From NCBI GenBank assembly GCA_964390365.1, contig CAYMHW010000048.1, forward strand, positions 1 to 17,630: DNA of 17,630 nucleotides, written 5' to 3'. The notes beneath the pieces are model-generated. The model made no database searches. It was given only the letters and a program-made list of their open reading frames with translations, and was not told where the DNA came from. Both the position numbers and the translations under genes were made by a program. This stretch comes from JALQTD01 sp964390365. Lineage in GTDB: Bacteria > Bacteroidota > Bacteroidia > Flavobacteriales_D > Sanyastnellaceae. Shown one piece after another: positions 6,962 through 15,510 of the stretch. The stretch's first letter is position 1. Each line of letters starts with the position of its first letter.

Positions 6962-8068
6962 TTACCGCAACGGGATGAGCGTCTCGCCCCATCCCGATGT
7001 CATCCACGTGCTCCAGCCCTCCCCCTCGTTCGCGATGAGGAAAATGGCTTCGAGCTGCTGTTCCGGATGCGCTTGCTGATACCGTTCAATGAACGCGGAG
7101 CCCGCCTCCGGCCCCAGCACCATGCACGCCGTTGCCAGCGCATCGGCGGTGGCGGCGGTTTGGGCCCGAATGGTTGCGCTCAACAAGCCGTGCTGAACCG
7201 GATATCCCGTTAACGGATCGATGGTGTGGGAACGGCGGATGCCGTCTTCCTCATAGAATTTGCGGTAGCTTCCACTCGTGCACACGGCCAAATCCGACAC
7301 CGCAATGATCGCCTCGAGTTCGCGCTGATCCGATTCCGTGAACAGCGGCTGGTCGATGGCGATGTGCCACGGCTCTCCGCGGTCGTTCACGCCCGCACAG
7401 CGCACCTCGCCGCCGATTTCCACCATGGCGTTTTCAATGCCGGCATCCTGAAGCCATTCCATCACGAGGTCCACCGTGAAGCCTTGCGCGATGGAGTTGA
7501 AATCGATCTTCGAGCCCGCGAAGCGCTTGCGCACGTGCGTCGCGGCGATGGCGCGATTGCGCTCGACGTGGTGGACGTCGATGACGCCCCGGCTCATGCC
7601 CACGAGGGCGAGGGCGGAGTCGACTTGCTCGGGCGTGATTTGGCCTCGCTCAGACAAGCCGAAGCCCCACAGCTCCACAAGCGGCAACACCGTCGGATCG
7701 AAAGCGCCACCGGTCTCCGTGTGCAACTCCTCGCTCATCAACCAAAGCGACGAGAAAATGAAGGTCTCATCCTCGAACGCGTAGACGGTGTCCAGCCGAT
7801 CCCAAGCGTTCACCTCAGAAATGATCGAGGTGTCCCACCACAAGTTCGCGGCCTCGTCCACGGCGCGCAGGATGCTGTCCAGCTCTGCTTGCGGCTGCAA
7901 CCTCGGGGCCTCGTACTTGACGAGATACGTGGTGCCTTGGGTGTTCCCACGGTGCTCGTAGAAGGCGGAATCCCCTTCGGGCACCGACTCCCCACATCCC
8001 CAACCGAACACGACGAAGGCCGCACCCCAAGGTGCGACCTTCATCCATCTAACTGCATTGATCGACAT
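6962..8068 (-). CDS. apbE: FAD:protein FMN transferase ApbE (lipoprotein)
   Basis: Flavin transferase of 368 residues that uses FAD to attach FMN covalently to the Thr of the [ST]GxT motifs in NqrB and NqrC; it acts on the periplasmic side. A hydrophobic N-terminus ends in FGWGC, a plausible though non-canonical lipobox. Family motifs in order: RGNTQGTTY near the mature N-terminus, TGGAFDPTV, KIDFNSIAQGFTVD (the DFxxIAxGxxxD signature), VEIGGEV, CTSGSYRKF, HTIDPLTG and the ATADALATACMVLG metal/flavin region. It is the last gene of the nqr operon. ATG 8068 leaves a 4-nt gap after nqrF; ATG 8044 would give a shorter signal, and ATG 8092 would overlap nqrF by 20 nt. It ends 1 nt from the convergent NqrM-like gene, with no room for a classic terminator. 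Confidence 0.95.
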   Translation of the reverse strand: MSINAVRWMKVAPWGAAFVVFGWGCGESVPEGDSAFYEHRGNTQGTTYLVKYEAPRLQPQAELDSILRAVDEAANLWWDTSIISEVNAWDRLDTVYAFEDETFIFSSLWLMSEELHTETGGAFDPTVLPLVELWGFGLSERGQITPEQVDSALALVGMSRGVIDVHHVERNRAIAATHVRKRFAGSKIDFNSIAQGFTVDLVMEWLQDAGIENAMVEIGGEVRCAGVNDRGEPWHIAIDQPLFTESDQRELEAIIAVSDLAVCTSGSYRKFYEEDGIRRSHTIDPLTGYPVQHGLLSATIRAQTAATADALATACMVLGPEAGSAFIERYQQAHPEQQLEAIFLIANEGEGWSTWMTSGWGETLIPLR

Positions 8069-8072
8069 GGAA

Positions 8073-9368
8073 TCAACCACCGAAATCGTCAAAACTCACG
8101 TTCTCCGGTGGAACGCCCCAATCGTCACACATCTTCAAAACGGCTTGGTTCATCATAGGAGGTCCACAGAAGTAGAACTCGATGTCCTCCGGAGAGTCGT
8201 GGTGCGACAAGTGGTGTTCAATCACCGCGTTGTGCACGAATCCGAGGAAGCCGTCTCCCTCCGAATGGACATCCTTCTTCACTTGCCAGTTGTCCTCCTC
8301 AGCAGGCTCGGACAACACGACGTAAAACTTGAAGTTCGGGAACTCCTCCTCAATTTTCTTGAAGTCGTCGAGGTAGAACAGTTCGCGCTTCGAACGGCCA
8401 CCGTACCAGTAGGTAACTTTCCGACCCGTCTTCAACGTGTGGAACAAGTGGAAAAGGTGCGAACGCATCGGAGCCATGCCGGCGCCACCGCCGATGTACA
8501 CCATCTCCGCTTCCGTTTCCTTGATGAAGAACTCCCCATAAGGGCCGGACACGACCACCTTGTCCCCGGGCTTCTGAGCGAAGACGTACGACGAGCAAAT
8601 GCCCGGATTCACTTGCATCCAGCCGTTGCGCGCGCGGTCCCAAGGCGGGGTGGCAATCCGGATGTTGAGCATCACGATGTTGCCCTCTGCCGGGTGGTTC
8701 GCCATCGAGTACGCGCGCACAATGGGCTCATCGTTGACCATCTTGAGGTCCCACAGGCCAAACTTATCCCACTCGCTTTGGAAGGTGTTCGGGTCCTTGT
8801 GGTGCTCCGGGTGTGCGGTGATGTCGATGTCCTTGTATTCCACCGTGGTGGCAGGAACGTCGATTTGGATGTAACCGCCGGCCTCGAAGTGCATGCTCTC
8901 ACCCTCGGGCAAACGCACCACGAACTCCTTAATGAACGAGGCCACGTTGTAGTTGGACACCACTTCGCACTCCCACTTCTTGATGCCAAACACTTCTTCG
9001 GGGACCTTGATGTTCATGTCCTCCTTCACCTTGACTTGGCAACCAAGGCGCCAGTCATCGGCCACTTCCTTGCGGGAGAAGTGCGGCTCCTCTGTCGGCA
9101 GAATGGTGCCTCCTCCGGACATGACTTGGCAGCGGCATTGGATGCACGTTCCGCCTCCACCGCAAGCAGAGGGCAGGAAGATTCCGTTGTTGCCAAGCGT
9201 CGTCAGCAGCGTGCTACCGCCGTCGACTTCGATTTCCTTTTCACCGTTGATGGTGATTTTGATTTTTCCGCTGGGAGAAAGTTTGGCTTTGGCAAACAAC
9301 AGGAGGCCTACCAACAGCAAAATGACTCCCAAGAAAAACGCAAGCGTTAAGATAATGGTCGTGCTCAT
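8073..9368 (-). CDS. nqrF: Na+-translocating NADH:quinone reductase subunit F
   Basis: Entry subunit of Na+-NQR: it takes a hydride from NADH onto FAD and passes electrons to a [2Fe-2S] cluster. It has 431 residues. One N-terminal membrane span (about 4-26) is followed by a plant-type ferredoxin domain with C69-x5-C75-x2-C78 and C110 as cluster ligands. The ferredoxin reductase domain follows, with RAYSMANHP (FAD), a GGGAGMAP nucleotide-binding loop and FCGPPMMN near the C-terminus. Cys80 is an additional cysteine next to the cluster (CIQCRC). ATG 9368 lies 5 nt after nqrE, and the stop is 4 nt before apbE. Length and all motifs are intact. Confidence 0.98.
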   Translation of the reverse strand: MSTTIILTLAFFLGVILLLVGLLLFAKAKLSPSGKIKITINGEKEIEVDGGSTLLTTLGNNGIFLPSACGGGGTCIQCRCQVMSGGGTILPTEEPHFSRKEVADDWRLGCQVKVKEDMNIKVPEEVFGIKKWECEVVSNYNVASFIKEFVVRLPEGESMHFEAGGYIQIDVPATTVEYKDIDITAHPEHHKDPNTFQSEWDKFGLWDLKMVNDEPIVRAYSMANHPAEGNIVMLNIRIATPPWDRARNGWMQVNPGICSSYVFAQKPGDKVVVSGPYGEFFIKETEAEMVYIGGGAGMAPMRSHLFHLFHTLKTGRKVTYWYGGRSKRELFYLDDFKKIEEEFPNFKFYVVLSEPAEEDNWQVKKDVHSEGDGFLGFVHNAVIEHHLSHHDSPEDIEFYFCGPPMMNQAVLKMCDDWGVPPENVSFDDFGG

Positions 9369-9373
9369 CTCAA

Positions 9374-9988
9374 TCAGATTTCAATCCCCATGAAGCTCAT
9401 GAACGCGATGCCCATTAAGCCGGTGATGATGAAGGTGATGCCCAGTCCCTTCAGCGGAGCAGGGACATGGGAGTAACGGATTTTCTCGCGGATGGCGGCG
9501 ATGGCCACGATGGCGAGCCACCACCCCACACCCGACCCCAATCCAAAGACCGTGGCCTCCCCGATGTTCGGGTACTGGCGGTCTTGAACGAACAGGGCAC
9601 CGCCGAGGATGGAGCAGTTCACCGCAATCAGCGGCAAGAAAATGCCCAGTGCGCCGTAGAGGGCGGGGGCGAACTTTTCGACGATCATTTCGACGAGCTG
9701 CACCATGGACGCGATGACCGCGATGAACATGATGAAGCTCAGGAAGCTCAAATCGACGGTAGCAAAGTCGGCATCCAGCCAAGTCAGTGCGCCTTCCTTC
9801 AACACGTAGTTCTCCAAGAGGTAGTTGATCGGGACCGTGATGCCCAATACGAAGATGACAGCGAGGCCCAAACCGTTTGCGGTTTTGACCGTCTTGGACA
9901 CCGCCAAGTAAGAACACATGCCCAGGAAGTAGGCAAAAATCATGTTCTCAATGAAGATGCCCTTCACGAAAATGCTAAGGTATTCCAT
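9374..9988 (-). CDS. nqrE: Na+-translocating NADH:quinone reductase subunit E
   Basis: Integral membrane subunit of 204 residues with about six hydrophobic spans, paralogous to NqrD. Together they hold an Fe or [2Fe-2S] centre at mid-membrane that carries electrons across. Cys25 (GMCSY) and Cys125 (VNCSI) are the two expected ligands and both are present. ATG 9988 overlaps the stop of nqrD by one base (TGATG), which implies coupled translation. The sequence is of normal length and shows no damage. Confidence 0.98.
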   Translation of the reverse strand: MEYLSIFVKGIFIENMIFAYFLGMCSYLAVSKTVKTANGLGLAVIFVLGITVPINYLLENYVLKEGALTWLDADFATVDLSFLSFIMFIAVIASMVQLVEMIVEKFAPALYGALGIFLPLIAVNCSILGGALFVQDRQYPNIGEATVFGLGSGVGWWLAIVAIAAIREKIRYSHVPAPLKGLGITFIITGLMGIAFMSFMGIEI

Positions 9989-10668
9989 CAGTTCTCTTCG
10001 ATCAGTGCTTTGTTACGGCTGCGTTGAATCCAAATGATGATGCCCACGGTCACCAAGGCCATTGGAGGCAAAATCATCAGGTTGTTGTTCTCGTAGAATC
10101 CTCCGTTGCCGATGAACCAACTCTCTGGCAGGAACTTCACCTGGCCCATGCCCGGGAGGCTGATGGCGCCGCTTCCGAAGATTTCTCGGACGATGGACAC
10201 CACGAGAAGGATCCACGCGTAGCCCATTCCGTTGCCGATGGCATCCAAGAAGGACGGGCCCGGCTTGTTGCCCAATGCGAAGGCTTCCAAGCGTCCCATG
10301 ATGATGCAGTTCGTGATGATCAGACCAACGAACACGCTCAGCTTCTCCGAAATGTCCGGCTGGAACGCGCGGAGCACTTGGTCCACGATGATCACCAGCG
10401 AAGCCACAATGACCAGCTGGACGATGATGCGGATGCGGTCCGGAATGAGGTTGCGCAGCAACGACACGATGACGTTGCCGCCGATCAACACGAACAGCAC
10501 CGACAAGCTCATGATGACCGCCTGCTGCAACTGCACCGTGATGGCGAGGGCTGAACAAATGCCCAACACCTGAATCGTGATGGGGTTCGAATCGCTCAAA
10601 GGATCCGAAAGGAGCTTCCTGTTCTTCTTCGAGAACAGCGACTCTTTGGGGGTGCTTTCCGTGCTCAT
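9988..10668 (-). CDS. nqrD: Na+-translocating NADH:quinone reductase subunit D
   Basis: Integral membrane subunit of 226 residues, partner of NqrE. Cys38 (LGICSALA) and Cys121 (ITNCIIMGRLEA) supply its two ligands to the shared metal centre. The hydrophilic N-terminal extension of about 27 residues (rich in Ser and Lys) precedes the first span. ATG 10668 overlaps the stop of nqrC by 4 nt (ATGA), so it should be translationally coupled. About six membrane segments can be counted and the length fits the family. Confidence 0.98.
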   Translation of the reverse strand: MSTESTPKESLFSKKNRKLLSDPLSDSNPITIQVLGICSALAITVQLQQAVIMSLSVLFVLIGGNVIVSLLRNLIPDRIRIIVQLVIVASLVIIVDQVLRAFQPDISEKLSVFVGLIITNCIIMGRLEAFALGNKPGPSFLDAIGNGMGYAWILLVVSIVREIFGSGAISLPGMGQVKFLPESWFIGNGGFYENNNLMILPPMALVTVGIIIWIQRSRNKALIEEN

Positions 10669-11471
10669 CGCTGTGCGTTGGCTTGGGTTTGAGACTTGAA
10701 GTAGCTGGCGTAAATGGACATCGTCCGGTTCACCATCTCCCCCACTCCTTTGGAAGTGATGGTACCCCCCGTGATGCCGTCGACTTGGTAGGAAGAGGTC
10801 GGCGAACCACCCTTGACCACCTCGAACACCACTGGGCCGCTCGCGTTGAGCTGCTTGCCCGGCCACTTCTCGGTGAACATCGTTTCCTTGATTTCAGCGC
10901 CGAGACCAGGCGTTTCCGTTTTGTGGTCAAACTTGGCGCCGTAGATGGTCTGCATATCGGACTTCAGTGCGACATAGCCCCAAATCGGCCCCCACAGACC
11001 TGATCCCACGACCGGCACGACGAACACGTCCTGCTTATCCGGCGTAGTGCAGCGGAATAACGGGAAGCGCAGGTCTTCAGCGCTCAAGGATGACTTCAGC
11101 CCTGCGATGTCATCTTTGTTCGCCTTCGCTGCGGCCTTGACGGAACCGCGGTAGTCTTTTTGGACATCGATGCCGAAGGGATCTTCCTTGTCCTTCACGT
11201 CAAGTGTTCCGGAACGGCGATCCAATTCTTTTCCGTCGAGGTCAATGGCAATGCGCTCCACTACGAATTGAGCGAACAGTTCGCTCGCGTTCTCGCGGGT
11301 GGCATCCACGCCAATGGCGCCGAGGATGTCCATCATCTTCTTGTCCGCAGCGTTTGCGGCCTGCTTGTCTTTCAAGGACATCGCAGTGAAGGCCAACGCC
11401 GTTCCCACGACCGCCACCATCACAATGGCGAACCCGAAGGTGTATCCTGTGCTGTTCTTGTTGATTGCCAT
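10665..11471 (-). CDS. nqrC: Na+-translocating NADH:quinone reductase subunit C (FMN-carrying)
   Basis: 268-residue subunit with one N-terminal membrane anchor (about 9-32) and a periplasmic FMN-binding domain. ApbE links FMN through a phosphoester to the Thr of the motif DGITGGTITS, here Thr237. The motif reads TGGT rather than the classic SGAT, but the acceptor Thr is kept. Other family features: ETPGLGAEI near the flavin pocket and WGPIWGYVAL. ATG 11471 was chosen because the membrane anchor follows directly; an in-frame upstream ATG would extend into nqrB. The start lies 4 nt after the nqrB stop, and the end overlaps nqrD by 4 nt. Confidence 0.97.
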   Translation of the reverse strand: MAINKNSTGYTFGFAIVMVAVVGTALAFTAMSLKDKQAANAADKKMMDILGAIGVDATRENASELFAQFVVERIAIDLDGKELDRRSGTLDVKDKEDPFGIDVQKDYRGSVKAAAKANKDDIAGLKSSLSAEDLRFPLFRCTTPDKQDVFVVPVVGSGLWGPIWGYVALKSDMQTIYGAKFDHKTETPGLGAEIKETMFTEKWPGKQLNASGPVVFEVVKGGSPTSSYQVDGITGGTITSKGVGEMVNRTMSIYASYFKSQTQANAQR

Positions 11472-11475
11472 GATC

Positions 11476-12690
11476 TTATGCGTTTGCAGTGGCCAATTGA
11501 GCGCGCTTCTCGCGGCGCTTGATGTTCGCAGCCAAGACGTAGTGGTCAATGAGCGGCGCCATCACGTTCATGAACAAGATGGCCATCATCACGCCCTCCG
11601 GGTAAGCCGGGTTGAACACCCGGATCATGATGGAGAAGAAACCGCCGAAGAATCCATAAATGAGTTTGCCCGTGTCTGTGCGCGCTGCGGTGACCGGATC
11701 CGTGGACATGAACACCATGCCGAACATGAATCCGCCCATCACCACTTGGTGCCAAGGAGCAATGGTCATGAACCCATTCAATCCCGCCAAGTTGAACAGA
11801 CCGCCCATCACCAAACCTCCCACGAGGAAGCTGGCCATGACGCGCCAGCTGGCGACGCCGGTCCACAGCAACAACGCCGCGCCGATGAGGATGGCGAGCG
11901 CGCTCGTTTCACCCACCGAACCCGGAATCAATCCGAGGAAGCTGTTCATGAACGAGTAGGCGCCCTCCGCGCTGAACTGCGACATGATGCCCGTTACCTC
12001 CGCCGAGTTGATGTCTTTTCCGACGGTATTCGCGAGTTCGCCCAATGCGGTCGCGCCCGTGATGCCGTCCACGAATTGCTCCTTGCCGGCATTGTGCACC
12101 CAGATTTCACCGGACATCTGCTTCGGGTAAGCGAAGAACAAGAAGGCCCGAGCGGTCAACGCGATGTTCAGGATGTTCATGCCCGTTCCACCGAACACTT
12201 CTTTGGCGATGATAACCGCAAAGGCCACGGCCAACGCCACCATCCACAACGGAACGTCCACCGGCATCACCAACGGAATGAGCATACCCGAGACCAGGTA
12301 GCCCTCGTTGATGCTGTGCTTCCGCAAACCAGCGAACAGGAATTCAATGCCCAAGCCCACCCCATACGAAACGATGACGAGCGGCAGGACTTTCTGCGCG
12401 CCCAACAGGACCTTGTCGAGGAAGGTCGCCGCCTCACCGATGGCCGTGTAGTACTGGTGGCCTTGGTTCCACGTGCCGAAGAGCAATGCCGGAATGAGGG
12501 CGACAATGACCAGGAACATGGTCCGCTTCATGTCGATGCCGTCGCGGATGTGCACCCCGTTCTTCGTCGTGTGCCCGGGTGTGAACGCGAACGTTTCCAG
12601 CGAGTCGTAAACGACCCAGAAGCGGCTCAGCTTGCCCCCTTCTTCGAAGTTCGGGCGGATGCTGTCGAGGAGTTTCTCCAGTGCTTTCAT
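11476..12690 (-). CDS. nqrB: Na+-translocating NADH:quinone reductase subunit B
   Basis: Largest membrane subunit, 404 residues with about ten hydrophobic spans after a cytosolic N-terminal stretch of about 55 residues. It holds covalent FMN, non-covalent riboflavin and the Na+ path, and contributes to the quinone site. The FMN acceptor is the Thr of DGITGATALG at about residue 214, a [ST]GAT motif recognised by ApbE. KEVFGGTGMNILN and FMSTDPVTAARTDTGK are strongly conserved family blocks. ATG 12690 lies 3 nt after the nqrA stop. The gene is intact and of usual length. Confidence 0.98.
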   Translation of the reverse strand: MKALEKLLDSIRPNFEEGGKLSRFWVVYDSLETFAFTPGHTTKNGVHIRDGIDMKRTMFLVIVALIPALLFGTWNQGHQYYTAIGEAATFLDKVLLGAQKVLPLVIVSYGVGLGIEFLFAGLRKHSINEGYLVSGMLIPLVMPVDVPLWMVALAVAFAVIIAKEVFGGTGMNILNIALTARAFLFFAYPKQMSGEIWVHNAGKEQFVDGITGATALGELANTVGKDINSAEVTGIMSQFSAEGAYSFMNSFLGLIPGSVGETSALAILIGAALLLWTGVASWRVMASFLVGGLVMGGLFNLAGLNGFMTIAPWHQVVMGGFMFGMVFMSTDPVTAARTDTGKLIYGFFGGFFSIMIRVFNPAYPEGVMMAILFMNVMAPLIDHYVLAANIKRREKRAQLATANA

Positions 12691-12693
12691 GGC

Positions 12694-14052
12694 TTATCCG
12701 AGTTCTTTTTGGAGCATGTCAAGGCCTTCCCGCACGATGCGCTGGGATTGAATCTTCGACGTGCAAGCGTATTCACACAGCGCAAAATCCTCTGGCGCCA
12801 CTTCGTAGATGCCGAGTTTTTCCATCGCGTCGATGTCGTTCACGATGATGCTCTTTATGAGCTGCTCCGGGTAGATGTCAAATGGGAACACGGCATCGTA
12901 TTGACCGGAGACCACGAAGGCCCGCTCCTCTCCATTGTTGCAGGTGTCGAGCGCGAATTCTTTCGACTTGGGCAGGAGCCACGTTGGGAAGGCATGGGAC
13001 AACGAGAATTTGTCCAAACCGAGGCCCAACCACCCAGTCGTCAACAAGAACTTGGGCTTGTTCCCCTCCGGCAAAACGGTCACTTGGTGGTGCTGGTCAC
13101 CGAGGTAGCCCGTCGCGTCCACTTGCTGACCGGTCAACGGGTCGCCCGAAACGATGCGGGTGTCCGCGTTGGCGGTGAACCCGGCCAACACCGTGCTGAC
13201 CTGAGCACCCAACCGGACCGCGAAGTGCTGCGGCGCGGGATGTTCACTGCCCGCTGCTGCGATGACCCGATCCATTTTGTATTCACCATTCAGGAGCAAG
13301 TGGCCGAGGTTCGCCACGTCTTCCATGTGCATGGTCCAAACGACTTCACCGCGGTTGATGGGCGCGATGGCGTGGATTTGAACGCCCACATTGCCGGCCG
13401 GGTGCGGACCGTCAAAGGCCGTGATTTCGCAACCCGTCACGCCGTTGAACGTGGCGTCGCCGCTGCGCACCCCGAGGTGCACACCGCCGGGACCGGCCAG
13501 TTTGTTCAGCGCGTGGATGCCCGCTTGGAACGCTTCCATGCGACCGGCCATCACCACCGCCGTTTCCGGGGCGAGCGGCGCGGACGAGAAGCCCGACACG
13601 TGAATCGAACGCGGGGTGTCCTTCGGATCGGCAGGCACCGCGAAGGGGCGCTGCTCGATGAACGGGAACATGCCGCCCGCCAGCACCGCATCGAGCACTT
13701 GCTCGCGCGAGGCCGTAGCCGGGTTCACCTTGTCGAACGAACGGTACGTGTCCGTTGCATCCGCCGTGATTTCAATGGCCAACACGCGCCGCTTGGCACC
13801 GCGCACCACCTCCTTCACGGTCCCGCTTACGGGGCTGAGGTATTGAACACGCTCGTTGTATTTGTCGTGGAACAACGGACTGCCCGCCTCCACCCGATCT
13901 CCGGGCTTGGCGGTCACCTTCGGCGTTACGCCATGAAAGTGAGGGGGTTGAACGGCGTAGACAGCGGATCGAGCGGCTTGGGCGACTTCCGAGGAAGCGC
14001 GGCCTTTCAACCGAATATCTGCACCTTTGCGAATCCGAATGGTACGGGACAT
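12694..14052 (-). CDS. nqrA: Na+-translocating NADH:quinone reductase subunit A
   Basis: Cytosolic peripheral subunit of 452 residues, first gene of the operon, which binds to NqrB and is implicated in quinone binding or reduction. The N-terminus (IRIRKGADIRLKGRA) and the block with LSPVSGTVKEV, where a lipoyl-like fold occurs, are typical; so are the FDGPHPAGNVGVQIH and SGDPLTGQQV blocks. A C-terminal CEYACTSK motif matches the Rnf/Nqr-type C-terminus. Start ATG 14052 gives a 5' leader of about 20 nt from the -7 element at 14080-14087. It is divergent from the Plug-like gene. Confidence 0.98.
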   Translation of the reverse strand: MSRTIRIRKGADIRLKGRASSEVAQAARSAVYAVQPPHFHGVTPKVTAKPGDRVEAGSPLFHDKYNERVQYLSPVSGTVKEVVRGAKRRVLAIEITADATDTYRSFDKVNPATASREQVLDAVLAGGMFPFIEQRPFAVPADPKDTPRSIHVSGFSSAPLAPETAVVMAGRMEAFQAGIHALNKLAGPGGVHLGVRSGDATFNGVTGCEITAFDGPHPAGNVGVQIHAIAPINRGEVVWTMHMEDVANLGHLLLNGEYKMDRVIAAAGSEHPAPQHFAVRLGAQVSTVLAGFTANADTRIVSGDPLTGQQVDATGYLGDQHHQVTVLPEGNKPKFLLTTGWLGLGLDKFSLSHAFPTWLLPKSKEFALDTCNNGEERAFVVSGQYDAVFPFDIYPEQLIKSIIVNDIDAMEKLGIYEVAPEDFALCEYACTSKIQSQRIVREGLDMLQKELG

Positions 14053-14079
14053 CAGTTCACGGGTTTACTTTTCGGGGGG

Positions 14080-14087
14080 CAAAGGTA
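14080..14087 (-). promoter_or_regulatory. nqr operon promoter -7 element
   Basis: TACCTTTG on the minus strand (14087-14080) is an exact match to TAnnTTTG and is followed by CCCCC, as at mazG. Here the ATG of nqrA lies further on, so the transcript should carry a leader of about 20-25 nt. This is the only evident promoter for the seven-gene nqrABCDEF-apbE unit. No convincing TTG -33 element is seen. Confidence 0.6.
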
Positions 14088-14133
14088 GGGCGCGCTTTCC
14101 ATGTGCGCATCATCACACAAGGGGCAATTTTTC

Positions 14134-15465
14134 ATGAACATTCGCACGGTTTTCTTTCACCTTTCACCGCTTGGGTTAACACTTCGCACGTGCGCGAGGT
14201 TCATGGGCGGCGTGTTCGCCCTGAGCAGTGCGCTGATCAGCTGGGGCCAAATCCCCATCGCCCACCTCGCTTCCGGCTTCCACACCGCGACCTTGCACCC
14301 GACCAGTGCCCCCAACGCGGACCCCATTGTGCCGCTCGATGGAGGGCAGCTCGAGCTCGGTTTCGACGACCTCAATCCCGGCCTTCGCAACCTCCAAGCG
14401 CGGTTCGTGCACTGCACGTTCGATTGGTACCCGAGCCCGGACTTACGGCCCACGGACTACCTGAACGGGTTCCACCCGGTTTCGTTGACGGACGTGGAGG
14501 CGAGTTTTGGCACGCGCATCGACTACACGCATTATCGGTTGCGGTTTCCCAATGATTTGGTCCAATTCACGCGCAGCGGCAACTACGCCGTGGAAATCTT
14601 CGACCCCTCCGACCCCGACAACCCCGTGATTGTTAAACGCTTCACCCTCTACGAAGACCTCGTGAGCGTCGACGTGAGCGTCACCAAGGCCACCCGCATC
14701 GAGGACCAAATGACCCACCAGGAAGTCGATTTCACGCTGCAATCGGAAGACTATCCGATCATCGACCCGTACGACGCGCTCCAAACCACCATCCTGCAAA
14801 ACGGGCGCTGGGACAACGCGAAGGTGGGCCTGCCGCCGCAATTCGTCAAAGGCCGCGAAATCGACTTCAACCGGGCGTACGACAACGCCTTTCCGGGCGG
14901 CAACACCCAGCGCTTTGCCGACCTCAAGAGCCGGCGCTTCGTCAGCCGCGGGATGGCGCGCATCGACGATTCGGGTCCGGAAATCTACTACTTCATGGAG
15001 CCGCTCGAACGGCGCACCTACCTCGCCTACCGCTACCGGGCCGACCTCTCGGGGCACTTCGTCGTGTCGAATGAACGCAACGACGATGCAACGGGCGGCG
15101 AGTACAGCTGGGTGCATTGGACGCTCGACCTCGACCAGCCCTTGTACGGCACCGAGCTGTTTGTGTTCGGCGGGATCTCCCAGTGGATGTACCTGCCTTC
15201 GCACCGGTTTCATTGGAACCAAACCCTGCACCAGTACGAACTCGATCTCCTCGTGAAGCAAGGCTATTACGACTTCCTCGTCATGGCGCGGCCTTCTGGC
15301 TCCGACCATTCAGCGGCTTCCCTCGCCTCGGATCCCGGGGACGTGTTCACCGTGGAAGGCTCGCACGACGAAACGCCCAACACCTACACCGTCATCGCTT
15401 ACTATTGGGATCCGGTGGGTTACGATCGCGTGGTGGGCGTCGGGCACGCGCGCCGCGATCCGTGA
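14134..15465 (+). CDS. T9SS Plug-family protein (DUF5103)
   Basis: Protein of 443 residues belonging to DUF5103, whose Flavobacterium johnsoniae member is the Plug that closes the periplasmic end of the SprA translocon of the type IX secretion system. Diagnostic blocks: GGQLELGFDDLNPG, RFVHCTFDWYPSPDL, DYLNGFHPV, IDYTHYRLRFPND and SGNYAVEIFDP in the N-terminal half; RDP-rich C-terminus after YYDFLVMARP and TVIAYYWDPVGYDRVVG. A long basic-hydrophobic leader ends near ISWGQ, so it is exported. The start is uncertain: ATG 14134 gives a long signal peptide, ATG 14101 is possible but would lie close to the divergent nqrA promoter, and ATG 14203 leaves no basic region. It is divergent from nqrA and is followed 45 bp later by apaG. 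No clear promoter was found. Confidence 0.88.
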   Translation: MNIRTVFFHLSPLGLTLRTCARFMGGVFALSSALISWGQIPIAHLASGFHTATLHPTSAPNADPIVPLDGGQLELGFDDLNPGLRNLQARFVHCTFDWYPSPDLRPTDYLNGFHPVSLTDVEASFGTRIDYTHYRLRFPNDLVQFTRSGNYAVEIFDPSDPDNPVIVKRFTLYEDLVSVDVSVTKATRIEDQMTHQEVDFTLQSEDYPIIDPYDALQTTILQNGRWDNAKVGLPPQFVKGREIDFNRAYDNAFPGGNTQRFADLKSRRFVSRGMARIDDSGPEIYYFMEPLERRTYLAYRYRADLSGHFVVSNERNDDATGGEYSWVHWTLDLDQPLYGTELFVFGGISQWMYLPSHRFHWNQTLHQYELDLLVKQGYYDFLVMARPSGSDHSAASLASDPGDVFTVEGSHDETPNTYTVIAYYWDPVGYDRVVGVGHARRDP

Positions 15466-15474
15466 CTCCGGTGC

Positions 15475-15505
15475 TTGCGTCTTCGTCAGAACGGAAATAA
15501 CTTGG
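15475..15505 (+). promoter_or_regulatory. apaG promoter (-33 TTG and -7 element)
   Basis: TTG at 15475-15477 is followed after 20 nt by TAACTTGG at 15498-15505, close to the Bacteroidota pattern TTG-N19-20-TAnnTTTG. The -7 element begins 13 nt before ATG 15511, so the transcript should be leaderless or nearly so. This is the best two-part promoter in the window. Confidence 0.55.
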
Positions 15506-15510
15506 GCGTT

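Noticed and set aside
8069..8092. Upstream ATG 8092 as the apbE start
   Set aside because: It would overlap nqrF by 20 nt and put extra residues before the lipoprotein-like signal; ATG 8068 gives a short 4-nt gap typical of this operon.
8058..9350. A 430-codon open frame on the plus strand, antisense to nqrF
   Set aside because: It has no recognisable domain, and the opposite strand carries all NqrF motifs.
10752..10780. Possible loss of the FMN attachment site in NqrC (TGGT instead of SGAT)
   Set aside because: The acceptor Thr237 and the following ITS are preserved, so the site is taken as functional.
11299..14088. A 929-codon open frame on the plus strand, antisense to nqrA-nqrC
   Set aside because: Its translation is rich in His, Arg, Val and Glu without any family motif, it lies fully opposite well-conserved nqr genes, and GC-rich coding DNA often leaves such an antisense frame open.
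15475..15510. TTG start for apaG at 15475
   Set aside because: The extra residues are not part of the ApaG domain, and this TTG fits better as the -33 promoter element.
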